The notes beneath the pieces were generated by a model. That model was not told where the DNA came from and made no database searches. It saw only the letters and a program-made list of their open reading frames with translations. Positions 1 to 8,748 of a DNA stretch of 64,000 bases are shown here, piece by piece. The number at the start of each line of letters is the position of its first letter. The first letter of the stretch is position 1. Both the position numbers and the translations under genes were made by a program. This DNA comes from Cyclobacteriaceae bacterium (GTDB lineage Bacteria > Bacteroidota > Bacteroidia > Cytophagales > Cyclobacteriaceae). The stretch lies in contig JAHBTX010000004.1 in assembly GCA_019638395.1 (NCBI GenBank), positions 124,001-188,000 of the forward strand, given 5' to 3'.

Positions 1-704
1 TTATGCCGTTTACGCAAAGCTATAAGGTGCCACGCATCAACAGCGATACCACTATTCACGTGGATGTGTACCTTACTCCGCTAAGCAAACAATTGATATT
101 GGCAGGCGATCTGATTGATAAGAAGACGGATCAGAAAATTAATGTGGGTAAGGTGGATATTGTGTACAAGCCCGATCGCTCGGTTAAATACAACCTGCCG
201 GTAACTGTGGGCAAGTATCAGCAAAACATTGCCGGTTTGGGTTGGTATTTGTTTACAGCTTCAGCAGAAGGTTATTTGAATACAACGGATAGTGTGCAGG
301 TAGAAAGCGCAGAAATTACACCTGTTATTAAAAATCTTTTTCTGGCCCCCATTGAAGTTGGATTAACCGTTCGGTTAAAAAATATCTACTTTGATTATGA
401 TAAGACCACCCTTAAGTCCGAATCGTATGTGGAGTTAAATAAAGTGGTTGACTTTCTGAAACAGAACCCAACAGTATCAATTGAAATTGCAGGCCATACC
501 GATAGCCGCGGCTCTGATACCTACAACCTGAACCTGTCACAAGGCAGATCGCAAGCCGTAGTGGATTATCTGATTAGCCAGGGTATTGATTCTTCCAGAT
601 TGGAGGCACATGGTTATGGCGAATCGAAACCAATTGATACCAACAATACCGAGGCTGGTATGGCTAACAACAGAAGGGTGGAGTTTACCGTGTTGAAGAT
701 TTAG
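1..704 (+). CDS. OmpA family protein, C-terminal part (5' end outside window)
   Basis: The frame is open to the left edge and ends in TAG at 702-704, so only about the last 233 residues are visible. Residues 1-115 of the visible part are beta-rich and look like a periplasmic surface or regulatory domain that I do not recognise precisely. Residues 125-232 form an OmpA_C-type peptidoglycan-binding domain: IYFDYDKTTL, then AGHTDSRGSDTYN, then HGYGESKP and the terminal NNRRVEF. In this family the domain anchors the outer membrane to meso-DAP in peptidoglycan. The preceding genes are unseen, so the full architecture cannot be given. The gene converges with the DUF2007 gene across a hairpin at 714-764. 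Confidence 0.9.
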   Translation, partial: MPFTQSYKVPRINSDTTIHVDVYLTPLSKQLILAGDLIDKKTDQKINVGKVDIVYKPDRSVKYNLPVTVGKYQQNIAGLGWYLFTASAEGYLNTTDSVQVESAEITPVIKNLFLAPIEVGLTVRLKNIYFDYDKTTLKSESYVELNKVVDFLKQNPTVSIEIAGHTDSRGSDTYNLNLSQGRSQAVVDYLISQGIDSSRLEAHGYGESKPIDTNNTEAGMANNRRVEFTVLKI

Positions 705-713
705 TATTATTTA

Positions 714-764
714 ATTCAAGATTCAAAATCAGGATCAACTAATCCGGAATCTTAAATCTTGAAT
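714..764. terminator. Hairpin between convergent genes
   Basis: ATTCAAGATT (714-723) pairs perfectly with AATCTTGAAT (755-764); an inner GGAT/ATCC pair (732-735 with 742-745) continues the stem. It lies between the stops of the OmpA-type gene and the DUF2007 gene, so it could terminate both strands. There is no strong T-tract, so factor-independent function is uncertain. Confidence 0.5.
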
Positions 765-781
765 CTTTGAATGGCTCTACT

Positions 782-1171
782 TTAGTCAATTGATTCAAAC
801 TCCCGCTTACAAGCCTGGCACCGATATACTTTCTTAACCGGTAGAAACAATCCCATCAGGATTTCAGCCATTACATACGTGGTTAAACTTTTGCGGCTGG
901 GTTCAAATACAATTTCAGTTGATTGGCACACCGGGCATGCATGCTCAATGGAAATTTCATCCTTTAAAATTTCTTTTACCTGTGCGCGATCTTTTTCAAA
1001 AATGTGTAAGCGGATACCGGGGAATACCTCGTTACGGATAGGGTAGAGGCCTACAAAATTTTCATCCGTTAAAAAACAGGGAATGCCAAATGCATCCAGT
1101 TTAGTTTTAACAAGATTGGCAGCCACTACCGTATCGTACGCATCGAATACAATTATTTTGTCTTCGTTCAT
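782..1171 (-). CDS. DUF2007-domain protein with C-terminal zinc ribbon
   Basis: 129 residues. The N-terminal 65 residues (KIIVFDAYDTVVAANLVKTK, later GIRLHIFEKDRAQVKEIL) match the DUF2007 putative signal-transducing fold, which structurally resembles PII/ACT-like domains. A zinc ribbon follows, with CPVC near residue 79 and CQAC near residue 120. The segment between the cysteine pairs is hydrophobic (MAEILMGLFLPV). No signal peptide, so cytoplasmic. The neighbour is the ammonium transporter on the same strand, 90 bp upstream; a link to nitrogen sensing is tempting but not shown. Confidence 0.8.
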   Translation of the reverse strand: MNEDKIIVFDAYDTVVAANLVKTKLDAFGIPCFLTDENFVGLYPIRNEVFPGIRLHIFEKDRAQVKEILKDEISIEHACPVCQSTEIVFEPSRKSLTTYVMAEILMGLFLPVKKVYRCQACKREFESID

Positions 1172-1261
1172 ACCGAAAGGTACGCGTTCTGTTAGTTTTT
1201 ATTTGATGCCAGGAGCTCAGAGTCATAAACTATCCACGGAAATCGCGCAATAAAAGCACCT

Positions 1262-2569
1262 TTACCGAGTAGATATTTTCATGGTTTCGGAATGCTGACT
1301 CAGATCAAGACCTACTTGTTCATCTTCAGGCGAAACGCGCAGTCGTGTAATCATGCCGGTAATTTTAAAGATTACATACGAGCCACCAAACGTAAATACG
1401 CCTACAATTACCAGCGCGAGTAAATGGTATTTAATGGTTTCGGTGTTGCCATTTATTAAACCCACATCGCTTGCAAACACGGCCGTAAGAATCATACCCA
1501 CAATCCCGCCAAGGCCGTGGCATGGAAATACATCTAAAGTATCATCCAACGAAGTTTTGTTTTTATAATAAACCGCCATGTTGCTTACAATAGCTGCCAC
1601 AAAGCCAATGAATATACTTTGACCAAGATTTACAAAACCGGCTGCTGGTGTAATTGCCACCAGGCCAACCACTGCACCAATGCATGCGCCCATGGCAGAA
1701 ATTTTTCGGCCTACCAAGGCATCGAACATAACCCAGGTAATCATGGCCGATGCGGAAGCCATGTTGGTTGTTGCAAAGGCCTGCACAGCCAAACCATTTG
1801 CGGCCAAAGCCGAACCGGCATTAAAACCAAACCATCCGAACCAAAGCATACCGGTGCCGAGGATGATGAATGGAATATTGGCTGGTTGATGTTGTTTTTC
1901 TTCGCGCTTGCCCAACACATACGCTCCTGCTAAGGCTGCAAAACCAGCCGACATGTGTACCACGGTTCCGCCTGCGAAATCGAGTACACCCCATACACGC
2001 AAAAAGCCTTCGGGGTGCCACGTCCAATGTGCCAGCGGGCAATAAATTAACAGCGAGAACAAACACATGAAGATGAGATAGGAAGTAAACTTAACACGCT
2101 CGGCAAAACTACCGGTAATTAATGCCGGGGTAATGATGGCAAACTTCAATTGAAACAAAGCGAATAATAAAAACGGAAATGTAGGTGCTAGGGCCGGATG
2201 CGGATTAAGTCCTACATTTTTAAATGCAAAGAATGTTGTTGGATTACCTATGATGCCACCCATGCTATCGCCAAAGGCCAGGCTGAATCCAACCAGGTAC
2301 CACAATAAACTAATCACGCCCAGTGCAATAAAACTCTGCAGCATGGTTGAGATTACATTTTTGAAACTCACCATCCCACCATAGAAAAACGAAAGACCGG
2401 GGGTCATAAACAATACAAAGGCAGTAGCTACAATCATCCACGCTGTGTCTGATTTATCAATGGCCTCGGCCTGATCGCTAACGGGGTTGCCAGCCTGGAA
2501 TAATACCAGCAGTTGTAATACGGTAAGGATAGTAAAGATTACAATCCAACGGGTTTTTGGTTTGCTCAT
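1262..2569 (-). CDS. amt: Ammonium transporter (Amt/MEP/Rh family)
   Basis: 435 residues with about 11-12 hydrophobic helices. Conserved Amt motifs are present: FYGGMVSFKNVISTM near residue 63, the first pore histidine in TVVHMSAGFAALAGA, and the second in CHGLGGIVGM. These twin histidines line the conducting pore for NH4+/NH3. It sits in the inner membrane. No glnK (PII) gene lies next to it, unlike the usual glnK-amtB operon; the nearby DUF2007 protein is not a PII homologue. Start is ATG at 2567-2569. Confidence 0.96.
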   Translation of the reverse strand: MSKPKTRWIVIFTILTVLQLLVLFQAGNPVSDQAEAIDKSDTAWMIVATAFVLFMTPGLSFFYGGMVSFKNVISTMLQSFIALGVISLLWYLVGFSLAFGDSMGGIIGNPTTFFAFKNVGLNPHPALAPTFPFLLFALFQLKFAIITPALITGSFAERVKFTSYLIFMCLFSLLIYCPLAHWTWHPEGFLRVWGVLDFAGGTVVHMSAGFAALAGAYVLGKREEKQHQPANIPFIILGTGMLWFGWFGFNAGSALAANGLAVQAFATTNMASASAMITWVMFDALVGRKISAMGACIGAVVGLVAITPAAGFVNLGQSIFIGFVAAIVSNMAVYYKNKTSLDDTLDVFPCHGLGGIVGMILTAVFASDVGLINGNTETIKYHLLALVIVGVFTFGGSYVIFKITGMITRLRVSPEDEQVGLDLSQHSETMKISTR

Positions 2570-2687
2570 AGGGAGGTAGATTTAGATCAAAGTAAACCCA
2601 ATTAGGATTAAATATTACCCTATTAATACCAAAATATTACTGAAAACGATTTAGACGGATTGAAATTTAGCCTAACACTTGTAAATA

Positions 2688-4121
2688 TTAAGGTTTCTTG
2701 CTTTCCAGAATTTTCTTTTTCAATGCAACACCAGCCCGGCCGCGCGCCCGAAGCACCCATTGAATATCGTGCGCAGTAATTAAAGAAGCATGCGAAGTAA
2801 TTGCCAGCGAATCGACTGTGAGTTTTACTTTGTTGCCCGACTTACCGCGTGCAATAGCTCCTTCTATTAATTGTGGCAATGCATTTAGTTCTTCTGTTAA
2901 ATCTTTTTTTACGGTATCGGCCAATATTGCCACCAGGTTATCGTGCAGCATCCAATCGGCTGTGTTCAGCAAAGCTTCTTCCGTATTTAAGTCGTACCTC
3001 AAATTGGTTAGCCCTATTACTTGGGTAACTGTATCGTAGTATGGTAAGGCTCTGAAATAAATTTTTCCACGCAGCGCTCCGCGCACCCGTAGCTCAAGTG
3101 CCAACTCTTGTTCGCTGCCATACAACTCGGCATGGTGCAGGTTTAGTACATAGTTGCTATACTGTAACGACATCTTATCGAGGTTTCGGTTTACATAAGC
3201 ATTGATTTGGTAAAACGGTAGCCTTGTATGCACAAATAAATCCAACTCATCTTCTTCATGTGGTGCATACCGGTGCCGGGGCAGTGGAGCCGGCTCTATC
3301 AGCAGCGGCTTTTCAAACCAACTATATACGCGCGTTTTTAAAGTTACCATAGCCGAAATGTTACCATCCGGGTTTGGATTCCAGCGCGAGCTCAATGCTT
3401 CTGCTTTGGCTACAAGGCCTACCTGGGGTTCGGATTTTTTAATGATAATGGGATTATGAATATCGCCCCAGATTTTTTCAACTACTTTTCGGCTATCAAT
3501 TACTTCGTGCATCAAGCTATCAAACCGATGCGTTAGTTTTTCCTGATTGCGTGCTACGTATTTATCGGCCAGGCCGCGCAGGTTTACATTTACAAACACA
3601 ACTTTAAGCGTTGGTTCCATTTTCCAAAGCACGGTGTCAATGCTCGTTGTGGCATTCAACCCCCAATGGTCATCGAGCATAATCTTCGATTTCAGACAAA
3701 CCACTACTTCGGCTGCAACAGGCTTATCGTTCGCAATGCGAATGCCCACCGCTTTTTTCATAAACTTAAATTCGATGCGCAAGGGAATTTGAGCGGTGAG
3801 CAACCCCGGTTGCCATTTTAATTTTATCAGATCAAATCGCTGCAGTGCCAGGTAAACACTATCTTTTTTTTTGTCGCCCACCGCTATCCATTCCTGCAAA
3901 AAAGTACCACTTAGTTTTTTATTTACCGTTGCCTCCAGGTCTTTTAATGAAAACTCAAGCGGTATGCGCAAGGTCGATACCGGAACCTGCAAGGCAGAAT
4001 CCAGTGTGGAACGGTTGGGCGCAGCGGGCTTTACAGTTTTGCGCATGCTGTAATACCACCAGGCACCGGCAGCACCCAGGGCCAACAGCAGCACCAACAA
4101 AACTACTTTACGGATTACCAT
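2688..4121 (-). CDS. DUF4403 family protein, membrane-anchored
   Basis: 477 residues. An N-terminal hydrophobic segment (VVLLVLLLALGAAGAWWYY, residues 6-24) serves as signal anchor. The rest is a long beta-rich region matching the DUF4403 family, which has a tubular lipid-binding-like (TULIP/BPI-like) fold in structure predictions; I recall this family association but cannot verify it here. Typical pieces are STLRIPLEFSLKDLEATVNK and VQVGLVAKAEALSSRWNP-like segments. Function is unknown; a periplasmic or envelope role is likely. Transcribed away from the amidohydrolase at 4203 through an 81-bp divergent spacer. Confidence 0.8.
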   Translation of the reverse strand: MVIRKVVLLVLLLALGAAGAWWYYSMRKTVKPAAPNRSTLDSALQVPVSTLRIPLEFSLKDLEATVNKKLSGTFLQEWIAVGDKKKDSVYLALQRFDLIKLKWQPGLLTAQIPLRIEFKFMKKAVGIRIANDKPVAAEVVVCLKSKIMLDDHWGLNATTSIDTVLWKMEPTLKVVFVNVNLRGLADKYVARNQEKLTHRFDSLMHEVIDSRKVVEKIWGDIHNPIIIKKSEPQVGLVAKAEALSSRWNPNPDGNISAMVTLKTRVYSWFEKPLLIEPAPLPRHRYAPHEEDELDLFVHTRLPFYQINAYVNRNLDKMSLQYSNYVLNLHHAELYGSEQELALELRVRGALRGKIYFRALPYYDTVTQVIGLTNLRYDLNTEEALLNTADWMLHDNLVAILADTVKKDLTEELNALPQLIEGAIARGKSGNKVKLTVDSLAITSHASLITAHDIQWVLRARGRAGVALKKKILESKKP

Positions 4122-4202
4122 TTATAATCAAATTCAGATACTCGCCACACCAGGCGTGGTTAAACTTGCTGAAAATACCTACTTTCCAAAAAACTTTTCA
4201 CC

Positions 4203-5777
4203 ATGCGCATATTAATTTTTATTTGTTTGATTGGCTTATCTGTTGTTGCTAATGCACAAATAGCCAAAGCCCCCGAGGTTAAAGAAGGCGATGGCCCATA
4301 TTCACAGCTTATTATAAGAGGTGTTACCTTAATAAACGGAACCGGAGCGCCACCCATTGGGCCGGTTGATATTGTGGTGAAACAAAATCGCATAGTAAAC
4401 ATTGCCACGGTGGGTTATCCCGGTGTACCCATCAACGAAAGTCGCAGACCAAAATTAGAAGCAGGCGGAAAGGAAATTAATTGTGCGGGCATGTACCTGA
4501 TGCCGGGCTTCGTAGATATGCACGGCCACATTGGTGGAAGCCAGGCACCCATTGCTGAGTATGTATTTAAACTGTGGATGGCACACGGCATAACAACAAT
4601 TCGCGAACCATCGGCTGGCAATGGGTTGGATTGGGTGCTGGATCAAAAAGTAAAGAGTGCTCAAAACAAGATTACCGCTCCGCGCATATATGCCTATACA
4701 TCATTTGGGCAAGGGGCCAAAGACCCAATTGTAACTGCCGATCAGGCCCGTGCGTGGGTTATCGAAAATAAAAACAAAGGTGCGGATGGTATTAAATTTT
4801 TCGGTGCCACCCCCGAAGTAATGGATGCCGCCATTCGGAAGAATAAAGAGTTGGGTCTTCGCTCGTGTACGCATCATGCACAAATGAGTGTAGCACAATG
4901 GAATGTGTTGCATTCTGCGCGCGCGGGGTTAACCAGCATGGAGCATTGGTATGGTTTGCCCGAGGCCTTGTTTACCAACCAAACCGTGCAAAATTTTTCG
5001 CTTGATTATAACTACCAAAATGAAATGCACCGCTTTGGCGATGCCGGAACTTTATGGAAGCAGGCAGCCGCACCGCATTCGGAACATTGGAATAAAGTTA
5101 TGAATGAATTACTGGCACTGAACTTCACCTTAGACCCTACCTTTAATATTTACGAAGCCAACCGCGATTTACACCGGGCGCGCAGGGCCGAATGGCATGA
5201 AGATTACACCCTGCCATCGTTGTGGGCATTTTATCAACCCAGTAAAATTTCGCACGGCTCATACTGGCATGCGTGGGGTACCGAGCAGGAAATACAGTGG
5301 AAAGAAAATTACCGGTTATGGATGACTTTTGTGAACGAGTATAAAAACCGGGGTGGTCGGGTAACAACAGGTTCCGATTCAGGATTTATTTTTCAGTTGT
5401 ATGGTTTTGCCTATATCCGCGAGTTGGAGTTGTTGCGCGAAGCCGGATTTCATCCACTGGAAGTAATCCGATCGGCCACTATGTTTGGTGCACAGGCATT
5501 GGGGGCTGACAAAGACTTGGGAACAGTGGAGATTGGTAAACTGGCCGACTTTGTAATTGTAGAAGAGAATCCATTAACCAACCTGCAAACCCTTTATGGA
5601 ACCGGAGCTATTAAATTAACAGACGATAACAAAGTAGTGCGTGCAGGTGGTATAAAATATACCGTGAAAGACGGCATTGTTTATGATGCCAAAAAATTAT
5701 TGGCCGATGTAAAAAAGATTGTGGATGAAGAAAAACGAAAAGCTGGTTTTACATTAAAACAGCCGGGTAACGATTAA
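4203..5777 (+). CDS. Secreted amidohydrolase family protein
   Basis: 524 residues with an N-terminal signal peptide (MRILIFICLIGLSVVANAQ). The amidohydrolase fold is shown by the small beta-sandwich (GVTLINGTGAPP, VDIVVKQNRIVNI), the metal site DMHGHIG near residue 104, SCTHHAQ, SMEHWYG, and the late catalytic aspartate in TTGSDSGFIF. The C-terminal GTVEIGKLADFVIVEENPL closes the sandwich. Related enzymes cleave amide bonds of cyclic or acylated amino compounds, but the substrate cannot be named. The TPR lipoprotein starts 3 bp after its stop, so the two are probably one operon. Confidence 0.9.
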   Translation: MRILIFICLIGLSVVANAQIAKAPEVKEGDGPYSQLIIRGVTLINGTGAPPIGPVDIVVKQNRIVNIATVGYPGVPINESRRPKLEAGGKEINCAGMYLMPGFVDMHGHIGGSQAPIAEYVFKLWMAHGITTIREPSAGNGLDWVLDQKVKSAQNKITAPRIYAYTSFGQGAKDPIVTADQARAWVIENKNKGADGIKFFGATPEVMDAAIRKNKELGLRSCTHHAQMSVAQWNVLHSARAGLTSMEHWYGLPEALFTNQTVQNFSLDYNYQNEMHRFGDAGTLWKQAAAPHSEHWNKVMNELLALNFTLDPTFNIYEANRDLHRARRAEWHEDYTLPSLWAFYQPSKISHGSYWHAWGTEQEIQWKENYRLWMTFVNEYKNRGGRVTTGSDSGFIFQLYGFAYIRELELLREAGFHPLEVIRSATMFGAQALGADKDLGTVEIGKLADFVIVEENPLTNLQTLYGTGAIKLTDDNKVVRAGGIKYTVKDGIVYDAKKLLADVKKIVDEEKRKAGFTLKQPGND

Positions 5778-5780
5778 CGT

Positions 5781-6710
5781 ATGAAACGATTTAGCTTTTA
5801 TTTATTGTTTGTGGTAGTGTGTGCCTGTAAACAAAACAACCCCGAGCAAGCGGCAGCAGAAGCAGCTGAGGTATATTCGCTGTTGGGATTGGAATACTAC
5901 GCACCCACACAACCCAATGCAAAACTAGACAGCAACCTGGCGGTGGCGCAGAAAAATTTTGAAGCAGACGCTTCAGAAGAAAACTACATCTGGTTGGGCC
6001 GCAGGTTGGCGTATAAAGTAAAATACAACCAGGCCATTGATGTATTTACACAAGGTATTGAGCGATATCCCCATTCATACAAACTTTATCGGCATCGGGG
6101 GCACCGGTATCTTTCGCAACGCAAGTTCGATGCCGCCATTGAAGATTTTACAAAAGCGGCAGCGCTAATGCCTGCCACTCCGTTGGAACTTGAACCCGAT
6201 GGAATTCCGAACCGAATAAACAAACCATTATCTACTACGCAATTTAACGTATGGTATCATTTAGGATTAGCCCATTATCTGAAAGGCGAATTGGATAAAG
6301 CCGAGCAAGCTTATTTAAAATGTATGGACGTGAGCGATAACGATGATTTGATAACGGCCACAGTTGATTGGCTGTACATGACCTATCGCAGGCAAGGAAA
6401 AACAGAGGCGGCTCAAAAGTTATTAGAGAAAATTTCTTCCGACATGACGATTGTTGAAAATGATTCCTATTTCAAGCGACTGAATCTCTACAAAGGCAAT
6501 CTACCGGTTGATTCGGTTTTGAATGTAAGCAGCACAACCAGCGATGCTGACCTGGCATTGGCCACCCAAGGTTATGGGGTAGGCAATTGGTTTTTATACA
6601 ATGGAGATACGGCAAAGGCAATTGAAGTATTTGAACGTGTGGTGGGTGGTAACCATTTTTCTGCTTTTGGTTTTATTGCAGCCGAAGCTGACTTGGCAAG
6701 GCTACGATAA
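5781..6710 (+). CDS. TPR-repeat lipoprotein
   Basis: 309 residues. The N-terminus MKRFSFYLLFVVVCACKQ ends in a lipobox-like VCAC, suggesting a lipoprotein. TPR-type helix pairs follow: AIDVFTQGIERYPHSYKLYR, KFDAAIEDFTKAAALMP, YHLGLAHYLKGELDKAEQAY and TAEAIKVFERV-like segments towards the end. TPRs bind proteins; here it probably assists or scaffolds the secreted amidohydrolase encoded 3 bp upstream. No catalytic motif is visible. Confidence 0.8.
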   Translation: MKRFSFYLLFVVVCACKQNNPEQAAAEAAEVYSLLGLEYYAPTQPNAKLDSNLAVAQKNFEADASEENYIWLGRRLAYKVKYNQAIDVFTQGIERYPHSYKLYRHRGHRYLSQRKFDAAIEDFTKAAALMPATPLELEPDGIPNRINKPLSTTQFNVWYHLGLAHYLKGELDKAEQAYLKCMDVSDNDDLITATVDWLYMTYRRQGKTEAAQKLLEKISSDMTIVENDSYFKRLNLYKGNLPVDSVLNVSSTTSDADLALATQGYGVGNWFLYNGDTAKAIEVFERVVGGNHFSAFGFIAAEADLARLR

Positions 6711-6760
6711 TGGTTGGGCTAAACTCAATTTTATTTTAAATTTGTAACCTGCTTAAAATC

Positions 6761-6820
6761 ACAACGGTCTCATAGTTCTCCCGATAGCTATCGGGAGGAT
6801 AGAATAGAAGTTTTCCTGAG
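6761..6820 (+). pseudogene. tRNA-Arg(CCU) relic interrupted by a palindrome
   Basis: Bases 6761-6778 are identical to the first 18 bases of the intact tRNA locus (acaacggtctcatagttc, 6913-6930). A palindrome then replaces the D-loop bases aac, and the match resumes as ggatagaatagaagttt followed by cct. After about 6820 the T-arm and 3' acceptor strand are absent. This is a truncated tRNA copy that carries the palindromic element; it cannot make a normal tRNA. Confidence 0.75.
6778..6797. repeat. Perfect palindrome, CCCGATAGCTATCGGG family
   Basis: CTCCCGATAGCTATCGGGAG is a perfect 20-bp inverted repeat at the D-loop position of the tRNA relic. The same core appears in the tmRNA gene (23598-23615), as a variant inside the Ada-like gene (47142-47160), and as a variant at the centre of the MITE-like element (51338-51367). 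Confidence 0.85.
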
Positions 6821-6917
6821 TTTTAAAGCTTAAGGTGATTAGCAAGTAGAATGAAAAAAATATAACTGAAAAGAAAATTGATTTTGTAGTTCCCGATAAT
6901 TTATCAGAGAACACAAC

Positions 6918-6989
6918 GGTCTCATAGTTCAACGGATAGAATAGAAGTTTCCTAAACTTTTGATCCCAGTTCGATTCTGGGTGAGACTA
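6918..6989 (+). tRNA. tRNA-Arg (anticodon CCU)
   Basis: A 72-nt cloverleaf. Acceptor GGTCTCA pairs with TGAGACT (first pair G-U), discriminator A at 6989. Anticodon stem GAAGT/ACTTT encloses loop TTCCTAA, giving anticodon CCT at 6951-6953, which decodes AGG. The T-arm is CCCAG-TTCGATT-CTGGG. CCA is not encoded. Ends 9 bp before the stop of the convergent D-aminoacylase-like gene. Confidence 0.95.
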
Positions 6990-6997
6990 CTAAAGCC

Positions 6998-8680
6998 TTA
7001 CTTATTTTTTTTACCAGGTCCGCTTACTACTCTTCCCGGTTTAGCTCCCGTATGCTCACCCGCTTGTAATACTTGCACACCATTTACAAATACATGTACC
7101 ATACCAGTGCTATATTGATGTGGATTTTCGAACGTAGCATGATCCTGAATTTTTGCGGCATCAAAAATGGCAAGGTCGGCATAAAAGCCGGGTGTTAACC
7201 AACCTCGCTTTGTTAGTTTAAGATTAGCAGCAGGAAGCGATGTAAGCCTTCGAATGGCTTCTTCTATGGGTATTACTTTTTCATCGCGCACATACTTACC
7301 CAGTAAGCGCGCAAAGTTACCGTAAGCACGAGGATGGTTGCTGGACTTTAGAAACACACCTTCTGTTGCGGGCGAGCCGGCATCCGATCCAAAGCTCATG
7401 TATGGCAACGCGATCTGGCGTTTCACATTTTCTTCACTCATCATAAAATAGGCAGTACCCACGCGTGTGCTATCGGCTATTACTAAATCCATGGCAGTTT
7501 CCTCCGGAATCTTTCCATATATTTCAGAAACTTCGGCCAACGTTTTTCCGGTAAACCGCTTAAGTGAATCGTTGGCAAAATCCAACAGTAATACCCGGTT
7601 GGCTCCACCAGCCATCAGCAATAGGTTTTCCCACTTATCAGATGGTTTGCGCATTTCGTCTAATGCTCGTTTTCTTATTTTCGGATCTTGCAGCCGTTTA
7701 ATCCATTCTTTAATTCCGCCTTCTTGTACCCAGGGTGGCATGGAAGCATCCAATCCGGTAGCCCCTGCTATATAGGTGTACATATCGGTAGTAATTTTTA
7801 CTCCCGCTTTATTTGCCTGCTCAATCATGGCCACAACCGAATCCAGTTTGTTCCAGTTATTCTGGCCGGCCATTTTCAAATGATATATTTCGGCCGGTAG
7901 GTTTGCCTCGCGTGCTATCCGGATAGTTTCAGCAACTGCTTTGAATATATTATCGCCTTCACTGCGCATGTGGGTAATATACATTCCGCCATATTCGCTT
8001 GCTACTTTACACAATTCAATCAACTCTTCGGTGTTGGAATAATTAGCCGGTGCGTAAATCAGCGAAGACCCAACTCCCAAGGCACCGTCTTCCATAGCGT
8101 GCCTAACCAGTGCTTTCATGCGCTCCAGTTCTTCGGCAGTTGGCAACCGATTGGCATAACCCAACTCGTGAATGCGCACCGAAGTAGCTCCGATAAACGA
8201 AGCCACATTGGGTGCAACGCCTCTGCGCTCTAACGACTGAAGGTATTCGCCTAACGAAGTCCAATCAATTTCAAATGTCCAGTCGGGATTGCGTAGCATA
8301 TCGGCCTTCATATCCGCTTTCATTTTGTCGTTTAAAGGGCCCATGCTCCAACCCTCACCAAAAACTTCCAACGTTATACCTTGGCGGATGTCGGCCTGCG
8401 AATTACCATCAATTAGCAATGTTTCAGTTGCCCAACTCAACATATTGATAAAACCAGGTGCTACGGCAAGGCCACTTGCATCAATTTCGGTTTTGCCAAC
8501 TGCTTTTGAAAGATCACCAATAAAAGCAATTGTATCGGCATTAATACCGATATCAGTTACGTTGCCCGGTTTACCCGAACCATCATATACGGTGCCACCC
8601 CTAATAACCACATCAAATTTTTGTTTTTGACACGCGATGCATACTACAAGTAAAAGCAGAAGCGAGATGTTTGTTTTCAT
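6998..8680 (-). CDS. D-aminoacylase-like amidohydrolase lipoprotein, paralogue 1
   Basis: About 560 residues from the ATG at 8678-8680; an upstream in-frame ATG (8710) would add ten residues before a clear lipoprotein signal MKTNISLLLLLVVCIACQ, so the inner start is preferred. Matches N-acyl-D-amino-acid deacylases along its length: VIRGGTVYDGSG, APGFINMLSW, VGSSLIYAP, YITHMRSEG, EIYHLKMAG, FGSDAGSPA and FYADLAIFDA near the end. The usual HxH metal pair after PGF is replaced by ML-S-W, while the two later histidines and the aspartate remain. Likely acts in the periplasm or on the outer membrane. Paralogue of 15660-17294. Confidence 0.88.
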   Translation of the reverse strand: MKTNISLLLLLVVCIACQKQKFDVVIRGGTVYDGSGKPGNVTDIGINADTIAFIGDLSKAVGKTEIDASGLAVAPGFINMLSWATETLLIDGNSQADIRQGITLEVFGEGWSMGPLNDKMKADMKADMLRNPDWTFEIDWTSLGEYLQSLERRGVAPNVASFIGATSVRIHELGYANRLPTAEELERMKALVRHAMEDGALGVGSSLIYAPANYSNTEELIELCKVASEYGGMYITHMRSEGDNIFKAVAETIRIAREANLPAEIYHLKMAGQNNWNKLDSVVAMIEQANKAGVKITTDMYTYIAGATGLDASMPPWVQEGGIKEWIKRLQDPKIRKRALDEMRKPSDKWENLLLMAGGANRVLLLDFANDSLKRFTGKTLAEVSEIYGKIPEETAMDLVIADSTRVGTAYFMMSEENVKRQIALPYMSFGSDAGSPATEGVFLKSSNHPRAYGNFARLLGKYVRDEKVIPIEEAIRRLTSLPAANLKLTKRGWLTPGFYADLAIFDAAKIQDHATFENPHQYSTGMVHVFVNGVQVLQAGEHTGAKPGRVVSGPGKKNK

Positions 8681-8748
8681 AGAGAAGAAATTGTGGTTCA
8701 GAAACAGCATGTAATGTTATCGATAATTGAATTATGAGATCAGTAATG

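Noticed and set aside
1353-2070. Plus-strand and minus-strand frames inside the ammonium transporter
   Set aside because: Shadow frames of a well-supported conserved gene.
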